DNA of 61,023 bases from Halalkalibacter urbisdiaboli (GCF_002156385.1 NZ_MVJM01000007.1:1-61023); one strand, 5' to 3'. Positions 43,046-54,691 are shown, numbered from the stretch's first letter. A program made the numbers and translations. The notes: a model not told the origin generated them from the sequence alone.

Positions 43046-43087
43046 AACAGCGCCTACAAATCGGAAGTTTGTAAGGCGCTGTTTTAT
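43046..43087 (+). terminator. intrinsic terminator of sstT
   Basis: AACAGCGCCT pairs with AGGCGCTGTT and is extended by an inner CAAA/TTTG pair; the tail is TTATC. Confidence 0.82.
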
Positions 43088-43197
43088 CATTTCCAGTCTA
43101 AACCTCATTTTTACACCCAAACGATATAACCTTTCAGTTCAAAAAAGATTTTGTATGTTCTTTCATTATCTTGTTACCTACTCCCTTGCTAGTGTTA

Positions 43198-43237
43198 AAT
43201 AAAAAAACGCGACAGGAGATCCATCCCCCATCGCGTT
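43198..43237 (-). terminator. intrinsic terminator of the FGGY kinase gene
   Basis: On the minus strand AACGCGA pairs with TCGCGTT and is followed by TTTTTATTT. Confidence 0.82.
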
Positions 43238-43253
43238 ACAAATACCGAATTAT

Positions 43254-44852
43254 TTACTTAAGATTGTCAATCGCCGCTCTTTCGATTGCAAGTCCCTTCG
43301 TATAACGTTCCATAAATTGCTCAAAGCCCTCTACATCCTTAGGATCAGGAGACATCGTATCGCCTTCTTTTCCAGCAAAGACGTTTTGGTTTAAATACTC
43401 TTCTAGTGTTTCATTATCGCCTTTGTTAATCATGTAAGAAGCAAGCAACGCGATCCCCCATGCGCCACCTTCTCCTGCTGTTTCCATTACAGACACAGGT
43501 ACATTAAGAGCACCAGCCATGATGCTTTGTCCAACACCTTTCGTCTTAAACAAACCACCGTGACCTAAGATTTCATCCAGTTTAACTTCCTCTTGTTTAA
43601 GCAAGATATCCATTCCGATTTTCAACGCACCTAATGCTGTAAATAAATGCACACGCATGAAGTTAGGAAGATTGAAATTGCTATCAGATGAACGAACAAA
43701 CAATGGACGACCTTCTTCAAAGTGAGTAATATGTTCACCAGAAAGATAGCCGTAAGCCAATAGACCGCCAGCATCTGGATCTCCTTGAAGCGCCAGATTG
43801 TAAAGCGTTCCATACAACTGATTCATGTCAACGTCCATACCCATCGCTTTTGAATATTCAGCAAACAATCCAACCCATGCATTCAAGTCTGAAGAACAAT
43901 TATTAGAATGAGCCATCGCTACTAGGTTACCAGTCGGCGTCGTCACAAGGTCAATTTCAGAATAGACTTTAGACAGTTCCTTCTCAAGAACAACCATCGC
44001 AAATACAGACGTTCCAGCAGATACATTACCAGTACGCTTCGCTACACTGTTTGTTGCGACCATACCTGTTCCTGCATCACCTTCAGGAGGACAAAGCGGA
44101 ATGCCAGCCTGTAATTCTCCAGTAACGTCAAGAAGTTTTGCCCCTTCTTCAGTAAGGACACCGGCGCTTTCACCCGCTCCTAAAACATTAGGCAGAATAT
44201 CTTCAAGTTTCCACGGTAAATTCTTAGGTCCAATCAATTCATTAAATTGATTGATCATCGATTGATTATAGTTTTTCGTATTCAAGTCAATTGGGAATAC
44301 ACCAGATGCTTCCCCAACTCCAAGAACCTTCTCTCCTGTCAATTTCCAATGAACATAGCCAGCTAGAGTAGTCTGGAAAGAAATATTAGCAATATGCTCT
44401 TCCTGATTTAAGACAGCTTGATACAGGTGAGCGATACTCCATCTTTGCGGAATGTGGTAGTTAAACAAACCTGTCAGTTCTTTCGAAGCCTGTTCGGTAA
44501 TATTATTACGCCATGTACGGAAAGGAACGAGAAGCTCTCCATCTTTGTCGAATATCATATAGCCATGCATCATCGCACTGAAACCGATGGCACCTACTGT
44601 CTGTAGAGTTACTCCATATTGTTCTTTCACATCGCTAGCCATCTTTTGATAACTATCTTGTATACCCTTCCAAATATCTTCGACGCTATAGGTCCAGACA
44701 TTGTTCTCAAAGCGATTTTCCCAGTCATGGCTACCAGATGCAATTGGTGCATGATCCTCTCCAATAAGAACGGCTTTAATCCGGGTTGAACCTAGTTCAA
44801 TCCCAAGTACAGTTTTGCCACCTTGAATGGCAGTTTTCACATCAAGACTCAT
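43254..44852 (-). CDS. FGGY-family carbohydrate kinase
   Basis: The 532-residue sugar kinase has the two-domain FGGY plan: ATP-binding start [16 protein letters not shown] (about 16-31), sugar-side blocks [10 protein letters not shown] and [10 protein letters not shown] (catalytic Asp), phosphate loop [12 protein letters not shown] and a C-terminal [17 protein letters not shown]. The closest-looking group is the xylulokinase/ribulokinase-like branch. The substrate cannot be fixed because no isomerase, epimerase or transporter gene is adjacent. Start at 44852 behind AGGAGG. Confidence 0.87.
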   Translation of the reverse strand: MSLDVKTAIQGGKTVLGIELGSTRIKAVLIGEDHAPIASGSHDWENRFENNVWTYSVEDIWKGIQDSYQKMASDVKEQYGVTLQTVGAIGFSAMMHGYMIFDKDGELLVPFRTWRNNITEQASKELTGLFNYHIPQRWSIAHLYQAVLNQEEHIANISFQTTLAGYVHWKLTGEKVLGVGEASGVFPIDLNTKNYNQSMINQFNELIGPKNLPWKLEDILPNVLGAGESAGVLTEEGAKLLDVTGELQAGIPLCPPEGDAGTGMVATNSVAKRTGNVSAGTSVFAMVVLEKELSKVYSEIDLVTTPTGNLVAMAHSNNCSSDLNAWVGLFAEYSKAMGMDVDMNQLYGTLYNLALQGDPDAGGLLAYGYLSGEHITHFEEGRPLFVRSSDSNFNLPNFMRVHLFTALGALKIGMDILLKQEEVKLDEILGHGGLFKTKGVGQSIMAGALNVPVSVMETAGEGGAWGIALLASYMINKGDNETLEEYLNQNVFAGKEGDTMSPDPKDVEGFEQFMERYTKGLAIERAAIDNLK

Positions 44853-44869
44853 GTAATTTTCCTCCTATA

Positions 44870-45657
44870 ATAGCTAAAATAATGTATGTAAAAAGTGAAG
44901 CTTTGTTAGAAATTTTAGATATAACTAGACTAGCATACCTACGTAAAATTTAAAACGATATTTCTAATAACAATCAACTTAATCGTCATTTTTCATAACC
45001 TTTACCATTATATCACATGTAAAAGGCTATCGTTTATATATTTGTGAAACTTTCGTAATTTTGTTTATTAAATATAGCTTAAACTACAAAAATCGTATTC
45101 CGTATATATCTCAATAATTAATGAAGTAAGGGTAATGACTCCGTTCGCTACTCGCCTTTATGAGGATAAAACCACTCCTCATAAGGCTTTCATTGCGTCG
45201 GGGTCGTGTAAAATGGTAAAAGCCTACCCTTTTGACACGCCCCCGACATTTTTTCTTAGTTTTTATGATTAAGTTGTCTCAAAAAGAAAGAATAAGATTT
45301 CCACATTTATTGATACCTGTACATTTTTTTCTATTAAATGAGTCCTTTTGTTTAATTGTTTAGGATTTTATACATTTATCATTTATCAATTCACCCTAAA
45401 AAAGACCTCTTCATTGATAACATAAATCTACTCTTCACATCATATGTAAAGAGTAGGACATGCTCTTCTTCTCTTTTTCCAAATCGACTTTCTTCTACTA
45501 TTCTTTTGATTTAATAGGGAGTTTTCGTTTTAATGTAAGGCCTTGGCTTGCCTTAGGTACCATTCCTTCTCCTGTCTTACTCTCCTTATCTTCATAATTT
45601 ATTTAATATTTTTCGTAAGTTTTAAACATTTATTCTTTCTTTTTAATAAATAGTTTA
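44870..45657. other. long intergenic region upstream of katG
   Basis: About 790 bp without a convincing gene. It contains an AT-rich part, a structured element at 45125-45255 (CCTCATAAGG hairpin, then a GC-rich terminator) and AT-rich DNA leading to the PerR-like box. No riboswitch was recognised. Confidence 0.4.
45197..45255 (+). terminator. GC-rich terminator-type hairpin
   Basis: GTCGGGGTCGTGT pairs with ACACGCCCCCGAC (one mismatch) around an inner GGTA/TACC hairpin and is followed by ATTTTTTC. No gene lies directly upstream on the plus strand, so it may end a small RNA beginning near 45100 or belong to a dispersed element. Confidence 0.6.
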
Positions 45658-45672
45658 TTATAATAATTCTAA
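45658..45672. promoter_or_regulatory. PerR-like box upstream of katG
   Basis: TTATAATAATTCTAA matches the PerR consensus TTATAATNATTATAA with one mismatch. It lies about 90 bp upstream of the katG start. PerR is the peroxide-sensing Fe/Mn repressor that controls catalase genes in Bacilli. Confidence 0.55.
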
Positions 45673-45694
45673 GAGAATAATTAATGTCATTTAG

Positions 45695-47971
<2,277 letters not shown>

Positions 47972-47979
47972 AAAGTATA

Positions 47980-48014
47980 AACCGCCGTCTGTTTATGGAC
48001 GGCGGTTGTTTTTA
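47980..48014 (+). terminator. intrinsic terminator of katG
   Basis: AACCGCCGTC pairs with GACGGCGGTT (8-nt loop), followed by GTTTTT. Confidence 0.92.
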
Positions 48015-48019
48015 CATAA

Positions 48020-48515
48020 AATATCAAGCTAATTATCAGTGATAATAAAATTGTTTAATTTCAATGTTATAAACGAGCCTGATTGTGGAAGAGTACAACC
48101 TTTCATATAGAAAGACACGTTACTATAACAGAAATGCGTCTGATACAGGAATAGAGTTGTTCCACTCACGCCCTCGTTAGTGGATAACAGGAGGTGCCAA
48201 ACCAACTTTTGTTAAACACACGATAGTAACCAAGGTTTTTTTCAGATTTATAATAAGTTTCTTTCGTAATGGAAACGAAGCAACTCATCTCTATGTTCCA
48301 ACAAATCAATTAAGAAATAATAATACCGATTATTATAAAAGTTTCCTTGAATAGAGGAATGGGCCTCATTTAATATTCTGGATGTCGTTTTACCACAAAA
48401 AACTAGTTTCACGGTAGAAACGAATTTTTTGATGACATCGCATTGGCCTTAAAAAGAAATAAATGAATCTATCGAAAATACACGAACAAACATTCTTATC
48501 CATTGAAGATTCTGC
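48020..48515. other. intergenic, degenerate coding-like stretch
   Basis: At about 48185-48350 the plus strand reads WITGGAKPTFVKHTIVTKV and later NGNEATHLYVPTNQLRN and a stop, after an in-frame TAG. It may be a decayed gene end. No start, ribosome site or family assignment is possible. Confidence 0.25.
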
Positions 48516-48589
48516 TATAATACCAATGTAATAGAATATGGTTACTTAAGGGTGGCGGCGCATCCCCGTAAGAAAGGGGGTGATGCCAA

Positions 48590-48673
48590 ATGACAGTATT
48601 CGAAACACTCAAATTGATGCTGCTTTTCGGAACGTTTGTCATTGCCTTGCTGTCGTTTCTAGACAGAAAATAA
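48590..48673 (+). CDS. type I toxin, holin-like membrane peptide (copy 2)
   Basis: A 27-residue peptide, MTVFETLKLMLLFGTFVIAL, then LSFLDRK, with the same hydrophobic plan as copy 1 at 32633. It is again preceded by AAAGGGGGTGATGCC in a G/C-rich foldable leader, and by an extended -10 box (TGCTATAAT, about 48512-48520). Here the ATG in GGTGATGCC is out of frame, which fixes ATG 48590 as the start. Toxicity is inferred from the TxpA/BsrG-type arrangement. Confidence 0.85.
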   Translation: MTVFETLKLMLLFGTFVIALLSFLDRK

Positions 48674-48793
48674 TCCACCCTTAAGCTTTTGCCGGCTAGG
48701 TGGATTATTTTATCCCATCATTTGCCGCCCCTTTATAGGGCAGTTCTATTACATTGACCGTTGATGTTCCAGCATCAGCGGTCTTTTTATCTT
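48663..48793 (-). ncRNA. antisense antitoxin RNA (copy 2)
   Basis: Promoter -35 TTGACA (48823-48828), 17-bp spacer, -10 TAAGAT (48800-48805) on the minus strand. The RNA would begin at about 48793, contain the hairpin GACCGCTGATG/CATCAACGGTC and end in AATAATCCACC/GGTGGATTATT (48669-48709) plus TTTTCTG. It overlaps the toxin 3' end. All parts match copy 1. Confidence 0.72.
48756..48788 (+). terminator. terminator of toxin mRNA copy 2
   Basis: GACCGTTGATG pairs with CATCAGCGGTC (6-nt loop, one G-U), followed by TTTTT. Confidence 0.85.
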
Positions 48794-48799
48794 ATTCTT

Positions 48800-48828
48800 A
48801 TCTTATTTTTTTCATACGTTGTTGTCAA
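48800..48828 (-). promoter_or_regulatory. antitoxin promoter, copy 2
   Basis: TTGACA, 17 bp, TAAGAT on the minus strand: near-consensus sigma-A. Confidence 0.78.
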
Positions 48829-49102
48829 TTATCTAATACATTACCCTCTTCGCTCAAAATACCGTTGCAATCGATACTCACATACTTCCCTTGTCCTCCT
48901 AAACAATATCCTCATTATACATTTCCTTCACGTCAAAATTCATTCGATACTGACCATCAAATGTTATTATTTCACAGTCTCCCCTAGATGCATCGTTCAT
49001 TTTTCCAAACCCTTTAATAGGAAATAGCTCTTATTGAATCTTTTCCTTTGCATATTATTTCTTGTTTAATGAAGATACTTTTACGTTTGGGATCTGTGGT
49101 CT

Positions 49103-49576
49103 TCAGTTTTTATCAAAATATTCTATTCCATTAAATTGGCACCACTTAATCGCAATCTCTTTCAGTCTCTCTGTACGAAAAGCATACCACTGGTCTTCAA
49201 TCGTAAATTCCGCAATTGTATCCTTAAACCTTCTAAAGGCACCCTTTCCCCTTATGGCTCTTAGTAAGATGTCTTGTTTACGTGCATCGTTCATAGAAAG
49301 ACAAAACTCTTCTATGATTTCATATTCATCGATATCCTCTTTTGCTGGTAATTCTATATAATCATCCTTATTCTCGATAATATCAATGGCAGTTTCCCTT
49401 ATCTCCTGTTGCCACTCTGGTAAATGCTCGTATGGTTCATCATCTTCAGCAGCACGTAAATCCTCCGTAAAAACATTTACAATATCACCTGTTTTCAGAT
49501 GAAAAAATGAACGGCCCTCTTCCATTTGTATTTCTAGTTCCTCGATTAGTTGGTTAAAGTTTATTTTTGCCGACAT
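49103..49576 (-). CDS. UPF0158 family protein
   Basis: This 157-residue acidic protein has family-typical blocks: LIEELEIQMEEGRSFFHLKTG, IELPAKEDIDEYEIIEEFCL, GKGAFRRFKDTI and DQWYAFRTERLKEIAIKWC. The function is unknown. The ATG at 49576 follows AGAGGTGATC. It stands alone; a short GGTGCCTGACTC sequence of repeat type lies just upstream at about 49612. Confidence 0.85.
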   Translation of the reverse strand: MSAKINFNQLIEELEIQMEEGRSFFHLKTGDIVNVFTEDLRAAEDDEPYEHLPEWQQEIRETAIDIIENKDDYIELPAKEDIDEYEIIEEFCLSMNDARKQDILLRAIRGKGAFRRFKDTIAEFTIEDQWYAFRTERLKEIAIKWCQFNGIEYFDKN

Positions 49577-49706
49577 TTGCAGATCACCTCTTTATTTAAC
49601 ATTTTATAATAGGTGCCTGACTCACGCCACTGTACAGCTTTAAAGCACTTCTGGTTAGGTACTGAAACTTCTTGTCGAAATTTCTTAGTTTTTTTTTTAT
49701 AATCTC

Positions 49707-49735
49707 TTGATATTTTAATAAGATGTTGTTAATCT
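49707..49735 (+). promoter_or_regulatory. promoter of the structured RNA
   Basis: -35 TTGATA (49707-49712), 17-bp spacer, -10 TAATCT (49730-49735). Transcription would begin at about 49743, just before the first hairpin. Confidence 0.5.
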
Positions 49736-49742
49736 AGAGAAG

Positions 49743-50158
49743 CATTAATTTGGAAAGCTAAAATTTACAGCATCAGGTCTTTCCAAGCAGATAATTTTGA
49801 CCACTTACTTATGTAAGTTAAAGCCATACGGACAGCTGGGTCAAATGCCGACTGGCAACTTTGTTGCCTTATTGATTGAGTTAAAAGCTCAAATTTTATA
49901 AGTTGGTTACTTTACAACCAGTGCATTTGCACACAACTTGTGAAACGGTCAATAAGAGTGCTAAGAAGTAATTATTTGCTATATAGACTCTGATCCTATT
50001 AAGATATAGTTAATATTAAAGAGCTTTCTATCATAAATTTCCAGACTATTTGTGATGTAGTTATATATTAAATGGTCTTGGAATTACTTTGTCTTTTTAA
50101 TATTGATAATTGATCTTAACAAGTGTTGTGCGCGATATGCGTTTTGCACTTGTTTTTT
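49743..50158 (+). ncRNA. structured RNA or leader, unknown class
   Basis: Pairings seen: TTGGAAAG/CTTTCCAA (49750-49757 with 49779-49786); a three-way junction closed by TTTGACC/GGTCAAA (49796-49802 with 49839-49845) enclosing ACTTAC/GTAAGT and AGC/GCT; then mutually exclusive TGCC/GGCA (49846-49857) or GGCAAC/GTTGCC (49854-49868); and a 10-bp stem CTTATTGATT/GGTCAATAAG (49868-49877 with 49947-49956) enclosing GAG/CTC and a second junction of AAGTTG/CAACTT, GTT/AAC and GTGC/GCAC. A terminator (ACAAGTG/CACTTGT plus TTTTTTT, 50119-50159) ends it. I do not recognise the class. It is either a stand-alone RNA or a leader of the polyamine operon. Confidence 0.55.
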
Positions 50159-50159
50159 T
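50119..50159 (+). terminator. terminator/attenuator upstream of the polyamine operon
   Basis: ACAAGTG pairs with CACTTGT, with CGC/GCG inside, followed by TTTTTTT. It lies 124 bp before the start codon of the carboxynorspermidine synthase gene. A second hairpin, GTCTT-TTAAGC/GCTTAAGAC (50164-50195), follows. Confidence 0.72.
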
Positions 50160-50282
50160 GTTGTCGTCTTTTAAGCCGTTTATTTTGCTTAAGACATTCT
50201 CAGCGGGTAAGCTTGTGCTAATTGAGGTTGTTCGGACTTCTCACGCATGTTGCAAAATATTTTAGTTGGGGGTATAGATACT

Positions 50283-51515
50283 ATGGGAAAAGCGCTTATT
50301 ATTGGTTGTGGTGGTGTGGCATCGGTTGCCATCCACAAATGTGTACAGAACAGTGATGTATTTGAAGAGATTTGTATCGCTAGCCGTACAAAATCAAAAT
50401 GTGATGATTTAAAAGCGAAACTTGATGGCGGGAAAACAAAAATTACGACTGCCCAAGTGGATGCGGATAATGTGGATGAGCTTATTGCGTTAATTGAAGA
50501 AGTTAAACCAGATATCGTAATGAACTTAGCTTTACCATATCAAGATTTAACGATTATGGATGCTTGCCTAGCAACAAAAACACATTATATGGATACAGCG
50601 AATTACGAGCCGGAAGATACGGCGAAATTTGAATATAAATGGCAGTGGGACTACCGCGAGCGTTTTGAAAAAGCTGGGATTACTGCTCTATTAGGCAGTG
50701 GCTTTGATCCTGGTGTGACAGGTGTATTTTCTGCCCATGCCCTAAAGCATCACTTTGATGAAATTGAATATATTGACATTCTTGACTGCAATGCAGGCGA
50801 TCACGGCTATCCTTTTGCGACGAATTTCAATCCTGAGATTAATATCCGTGAAGTATCTGCAAACGGACGTTACTGGGAGAACGGGAAATGGATCGAAACG
50901 GATCCAATGGAAATTAAACGTGTTTATAACTTCCCTGAAGTTGGGGAAAGAGATATGTATTTGTTGTATCATGAAGAACTTGAATCTCTTGCTGTTAATA
51001 TTCCTGGTATTAAGCGAATTCGTTTCTTTATGACATTCGGTCAAAGCTACCTCACTCATTTAAAATGTCTTGAAAATGTTGGCTTAACTTCAATTGAGCC
51101 GATTGAATATGAGGGACAACAAATTGTTCCACTTCAATTCTTAAAAGCATTACTGCCTGATCCAGCTTCACTTGGCCCTCGTACAGTAGGAAAAACAAAC
51201 ATTGGTTGTATTTTCAGAGGGAAAAAGGATGGCAAGGAAAAAACATACTATGTTTACAACGTATGTGACCACCAAGAGTGCTATAAAGAAGTTGGCTCAC
51301 AAGCCGTTTCTTATACAACGGGTGTTCCCGCGATGATTGGTGCGATGATGGTCATGACGGGTCAGTGGAACAAACCAGGTGTATACAACATCGAGGAATT
51401 CGATCCAGATCCATTCATGGAAGCATTAAACAAATGGGGTCTGCCATGGCAAGAAAGCTTCGATCCAGAGCTTGTTGATAGCGAGCCTGTCAAAGAACCG
51501 GAGACTGTGCGTTAA
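50283..51515 (+). CDS. carboxynorspermidine synthase (saccharopine dehydrogenase family)
   Basis: The 410-residue NADP-dependent enzyme has a Rossmann start (MGKALIIGCGGVASVAI) and LYS1/saccharopine dehydrogenase-like blocks NLALPYQDLTIMDACL, THYMDTANYEPEDTAKFEY, GFDPGVTGVF and CNAGDHGYPFATNFNPEIN. With the next gene it makes (nor)spermidine from aspartate semialdehyde and a diamine, by reductive condensation followed by decarboxylation, as an alternative to SpeE. Start at 50283 is behind GGGGG; the frame extends to 50247. Only 1 bp separates its stop from the nspC start. Confidence 0.9.
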   Translation: MGKALIIGCGGVASVAIHKCVQNSDVFEEICIASRTKSKCDDLKAKLDGGKTKITTAQVDADNVDELIALIEEVKPDIVMNLALPYQDLTIMDACLATKTHYMDTANYEPEDTAKFEYKWQWDYRERFEKAGITALLGSGFDPGVTGVFSAHALKHHFDEIEYIDILDCNAGDHGYPFATNFNPEINIREVSANGRYWENGKWIETDPMEIKRVYNFPEVGERDMYLLYHEELESLAVNIPGIKRIRFFMTFGQSYLTHLKCLENVGLTSIEPIEYEGQQIVPLQFLKALLPDPASLGPRTVGKTNIGCIFRGKKDGKEKTYYVYNVCDHQECYKEVGSQAVSYTTGVPAMIGAMMVMTGQWNKPGVYNIEEFDPDPFMEALNKWGLPWQESFDPELVDSEPVKEPETVR

Positions 51516-51516
51516 G

Positions 51517-52644
51517 ATGCGGTTTGAAGAATTACCAACACCTTGTTATGTAGTAGATGAAAGCCTGTTAGAGAAGAATTTAAAAACCTTAAATGGAGTC
51601 ATGGAACGGACAGGTGCGAAAATCTTACTCGCACAAAAGGCCTTTTCAATGTCCGCAATGTATCCACTTATCTCCAAATATTTAAGTGGGACAGCCTCAA
51701 GTGGATTATATGAAGCACGCCTCGGATATGAGGAAATGGGCAAGGAAAATCATTGCTTTGCCCCTGCCTACCGTGAGGATGAAATTGATGAAATTATCAC
51801 CTACTCTGATCACGTAATCTTTAACTCCTTTTCACAGGTTGAAAAGTTTAAAGACAAAGTGCTTCAAGCGGGAAAAAAGATTGGTCTGCGCATCAATCCT
51901 GAATGCTCCACACAGGTTGGGCATGCGATCTATGATCCATGCTCACCTGGTTCCCGTTTTGGTGTAACAATTAAGAATTTCCGTCCAGAGCTGCTTGATG
52001 GTGTGTCGGGATTCCATTTCCACACTCTTTGCCAGCAAAACTCTGACGATTTAGAAACAACGCTTCATGCAGTTGAAGAAAAGTTTGGCCCTTGGCTATC
52101 ACAAATGGAATGGATTAACTTTGGCGGTGGTCATCACATTACGAGAGAAGATTATAACATTCCATTATTAGAAAAATGTATTAAGCGAATGCAAGATAAG
52201 TACAATTTAAAAGTCTATCTTGAGCCAGGAGAAGCGATTGCCCTTAATGCTGGCTACTTAGTTACGACGGTTCTTGATACGCTTGAAAACGGCATGGAGA
52301 TTGCAATCCTTGACACTTCTGCAACCTGCCATATGCCAGATGTATTAGAAATGCCTTACCGCCCTCCTCTTCTAGGATCAGGCGAAGCAAATGAAAAGCC
52401 ATATACGTATCGACTTGGGGGGCAAACGTGTCTTGCCGGTGATGTTATTGGAGAATACTCGTTTGATCAGCCGTTAAAAAACGGAGAACGATTAGTGTTT
52501 GGTGATATGGCAATCTATACAATGGTGAAAAACACGACGTTTAACGGTATGCCCTTACCAGCTATCGCCTTGAAAGAAAAGGATGGAGATTATCGTATCG
52601 TGCGTGAATTTGGCTATCAAGATTTCAAGGTGAGACTTGCTTAA
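51517..52644 (+). CDS. nspC: carboxynorspermidine decarboxylase
   Basis: This 375-residue PLP enzyme of alanine-racemase fold is the second step of the alternative spermidine pathway. The PLP Lys is K41 in LAQKAFSM; other blocks are CSPGSRFGVT, GFHFHTLCQ, NFGGGHHITR, YLEPGEAIALNAG and the active-site SATCHMPDVLEMPYRP. ATG 51517 comes directly after the upstream stop, so it is translationally coupled. Terminator follows. Confidence 0.95.
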   Translation: MRFEELPTPCYVVDESLLEKNLKTLNGVMERTGAKILLAQKAFSMSAMYPLISKYLSGTASSGLYEARLGYEEMGKENHCFAPAYREDEIDEIITYSDHVIFNSFSQVEKFKDKVLQAGKKIGLRINPECSTQVGHAIYDPCSPGSRFGVTIKNFRPELLDGVSGFHFHTLCQQNSDDLETTLHAVEEKFGPWLSQMEWINFGGGHHITREDYNIPLLEKCIKRMQDKYNLKVYLEPGEAIALNAGYLVTTVLDTLENGMEIAILDTSATCHMPDVLEMPYRPPLLGSGEANEKPYTYRLGGQTCLAGDVIGEYSFDQPLKNGERLVFGDMAIYTMVKNTTFNGMPLPAIALKEKDGDYRIVREFGYQDFKVRLA

Positions 52645-52653
52645 TCGAAAACG

Positions 52654-52687
52654 AACCAGATTCGAAAATACGAATCTGGTTTTTTTA
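52654..52687 (+). terminator. intrinsic terminator of the polyamine operon
   Basis: AACCAGATTCG pairs with CGAATCTGGTT, with TTTTTT following. Confidence 0.93.
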
Positions 52688-52768
52688 ACTTAGAATGATT
52701 AATATTTAGACTCACTCTAGGTGGATTGGTTATAATATTTTTAAAAAGTGTTAAAAGAGGCTGAACGT

Positions 52769-53013
52769 GTGTTATACAAGAAGATTGAGTTTAAAGATAT
52801 TACAGGACAGAAGGTTAAAGTCACTGAAATCCTGTATTAAGCTCAACGGATCGTTATTATTTTATGATTCAAGCACGTTTGCAAATCTTTATCTCCTCCC
52901 TTTACAATAACCCTCAGGAAAAAAGATGCTCTTCCTTTCGAGCGTATTTAAAACGAAAAATACGATGGTCTGATTTCGAGGATTTATATTATGAAGTTAA
53001 AAACAATGTATGA
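52769..53013 (+). pseudogene. small frameshifted gene, unknown family
   Basis: GTG 52769 behind AAGAGG opens VLYKKIEFKDITGQKVKVTE before a stop. A second frame continues NPVLSSTDRYYFMIQARLQI, FISSLYNNPQEKRCSSF and WSDFEDLYYEVKNNV to 53013. A single base change in length near 52830 would give one protein of about 80 residues. Both halves have coding-like composition. Family not recognised. It could equally be two unrelated fragments. Confidence 0.4.
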
Positions 53014-53195
53014 GTGTCTTTTTATCAAGGGAGCAGACACTATATGAAACTTCATTATCTTGACGAGTAACTGCCCTACAATTTTATCATTCACTTCTCC
53101 TAGATTTACTCCTTCAATTGTTGTAGCTACAAAAAAGATTCCTCCCCCCACCACTTTAAAAGCACTGGGAGACAGGAACCACAAAATGACACTTA

Positions 53196-54362
53196 TTACG
53201 ATTGCAACATTTTAAATACTTGGTCTACGTCCTTATCCCCTCTTCCGGAAAGGTTAACAATGATAGAATCTTCTGGATCAAGTTCTTTAGCTAACTTCAT
53301 TGCATAGGCAATCGCATGTGCACTTTCTAGTGCAGGGATTATTCCTTCGACTTTAGAAAGAATTTGAAAAGCTTCTAACGCTTCTTGCCCTGTTATCGTA
53401 ACATACTCTGCACGATTTATTGTTTTAAGGTGACTATGCTCCGGTCCAATTCCGGGGTAGTCAAGTCCCGCTGCAATTGAGTAGGTTGGTTGCGGCTCTC
53501 CATTTTCATCTAAGAGGGTCAAACATTTAAATCCATGGATGACTGCTGGCACTCCCTTTGTTAAAGATGGAGCCTCTGCCGGTTCAACACCAATTAAGCG
53601 AACAGAATCCTCGTCAATATAATGAGCAAATGAACCAATCGCGTTACTGCCTCCACCTGCAACTGCGACAACTGCTTTTGGAAGCCTTCCTTCTTTTTCG
53701 AGGATTTGCCGCTTTGACTCTTCACTAATAATCGATTGGAAATGCTTCACCATTGTAGGAAACGGATGTGGCCCTACAGCTGAACCTAAGAGATAGAACG
53801 TATGTTCATAGTTAGCAACTAAGTCATTTAATGCCTCGTCCACTGCATCCTTTAATCTACCTTGTCCCTTTTCAACAGGAACGACCTTTGCACCTAGCAG
53901 CTCCATTCGAAACACATTTAAAGCTTGTCTTTCTGTATCTAGTTTCCCCATGTAAATGGTACAATCCATCCCTCCAACGATTGCACATGCAGTTGCAGTC
54001 GCAACCCCATGCTGCCCGGCACCAGTCTCTGCAATAATTCGAGTTGCTCCCATACGCTTTGCTAACAAAATCTGGCCAATTGCATTATTGATTTTATGAG
54101 CGCCTGTATGGTTTAAATCTTCTCGCTTCAAATAAATTTTCGCTCCGCCAACCTGCTTTGTTAAATTTTCTGCAAATGTTAACGGATTCTCGCGACCAAT
54201 ATACTCTTTCATATAATAATTAAATTCATCTACAAATTCAGGCTCATTCTTAAATTTTTCAAAATTTTCATCAAGAATACCTAATACTTTTTTTAAGGAG
54301 TCGGGTACGAAACTACCACCAAATTCGCCGAAATAGCCCTTTTCTTCAATTCGTTCTGTCAT
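53196..54362 (-). CDS. trpB: tryptophan synthase beta chain
   Basis: TrpB joins indole and serine to make tryptophan, using PLP. The 388-residue product is of the standard TrpB1 type: [13 protein letters not shown] start, PLP Lys90 in HTGAHKINN, catalytic Glu112 in ETGAGQHG, phosphate loop GGGSNAIG and the C-terminal [13 protein letters not shown]. No trpA, trpF or other trp gene is adjacent and no T-box or anti-TRAP-like leader was seen. It is thus an orphan copy, perhaps for indole salvage or acquired separately. ATG 54362 follows AGAGGGG. Confidence 0.95.
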   Translation of the reverse strand: MTERIEEKGYFGEFGGSFVPDSLKKVLGILDENFEKFKNEPEFVDEFNYYMKEYIGRENPLTFAENLTKQVGGAKIYLKREDLNHTGAHKINNAIGQILLAKRMGATRIIAETGAGQHGVATATACAIVGGMDCTIYMGKLDTERQALNVFRMELLGAKVVPVEKGQGRLKDAVDEALNDLVANYEHTFYLLGSAVGPHPFPTMVKHFQSIISEESKRQILEKEGRLPKAVVAVAGGGSNAIGSFAHYIDEDSVRLIGVEPAEAPSLTKGVPAVIHGFKCLTLLDENGEPQPTYSIAAGLDYPGIGPEHSHLKTINRAEYVTITGQEALEAFQILSKVEGIIPALESAHAIAYAMKLAKELDPEDSIIVNLSGRGDKDVDQVFKMLQS

Positions 54363-54364
54363 AA

Positions 54365-54690
54365 GAATTACCCCTCTATTCATTAGATTATATCATTTAT
54401 TTGTATTATATCACTTTTCTGAATATTTCAACGAGGTATAAAACGTTTTTTCCTACATTCTCTAGAATGAGCCCTACTCCTTTTTTGGCCCTCATTACAT
54501 AAACATGTCTATTGCCTTTAGTTAGACTTTGCAAATATCATGTCCTATTCGTATCCAAAGTCCAGTTACAACTTCGTAACCAGACTTTGTAATCTATTGT
54601 AACCATTTTGTAATACTATTCTTTTTGATTCTTTCATAGGAATAGAGTGAGATAAGAGCTCAATAAACAAGATTCACTAGGAGGACATGC
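54365..54690. other. divergent intergenic region
   Basis: About 325 bp between trpB and the LysM hydrolase gene. AT-rich, with CAGTTACAACTTCGTAACCAG-like imperfect symmetry at about 54563-54584. No RNA structure or operator was recognised with confidence. Confidence 0.35.
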
Positions 54691-54691
54691 T

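Noticed and set aside
49743-50158. Structured RNA as a group I intron or an M-box/SAM riboswitch
   Set aside because: AAGATATAGTT near 49991 recalls the group I S-element and CAGCTGGGTCAAA recalls an M-box piece, but the partner core motifs (paired R element; GTTAGGTGAGGCTCC; GACTGGCCC...GAAACC) are absent.
54365-54690. T-box or trp leader upstream of trpB
   Set aside because: No T-box core (GGTGGNACCGCG), no specifier-like domain and no leader peptide with Trp codons were found.
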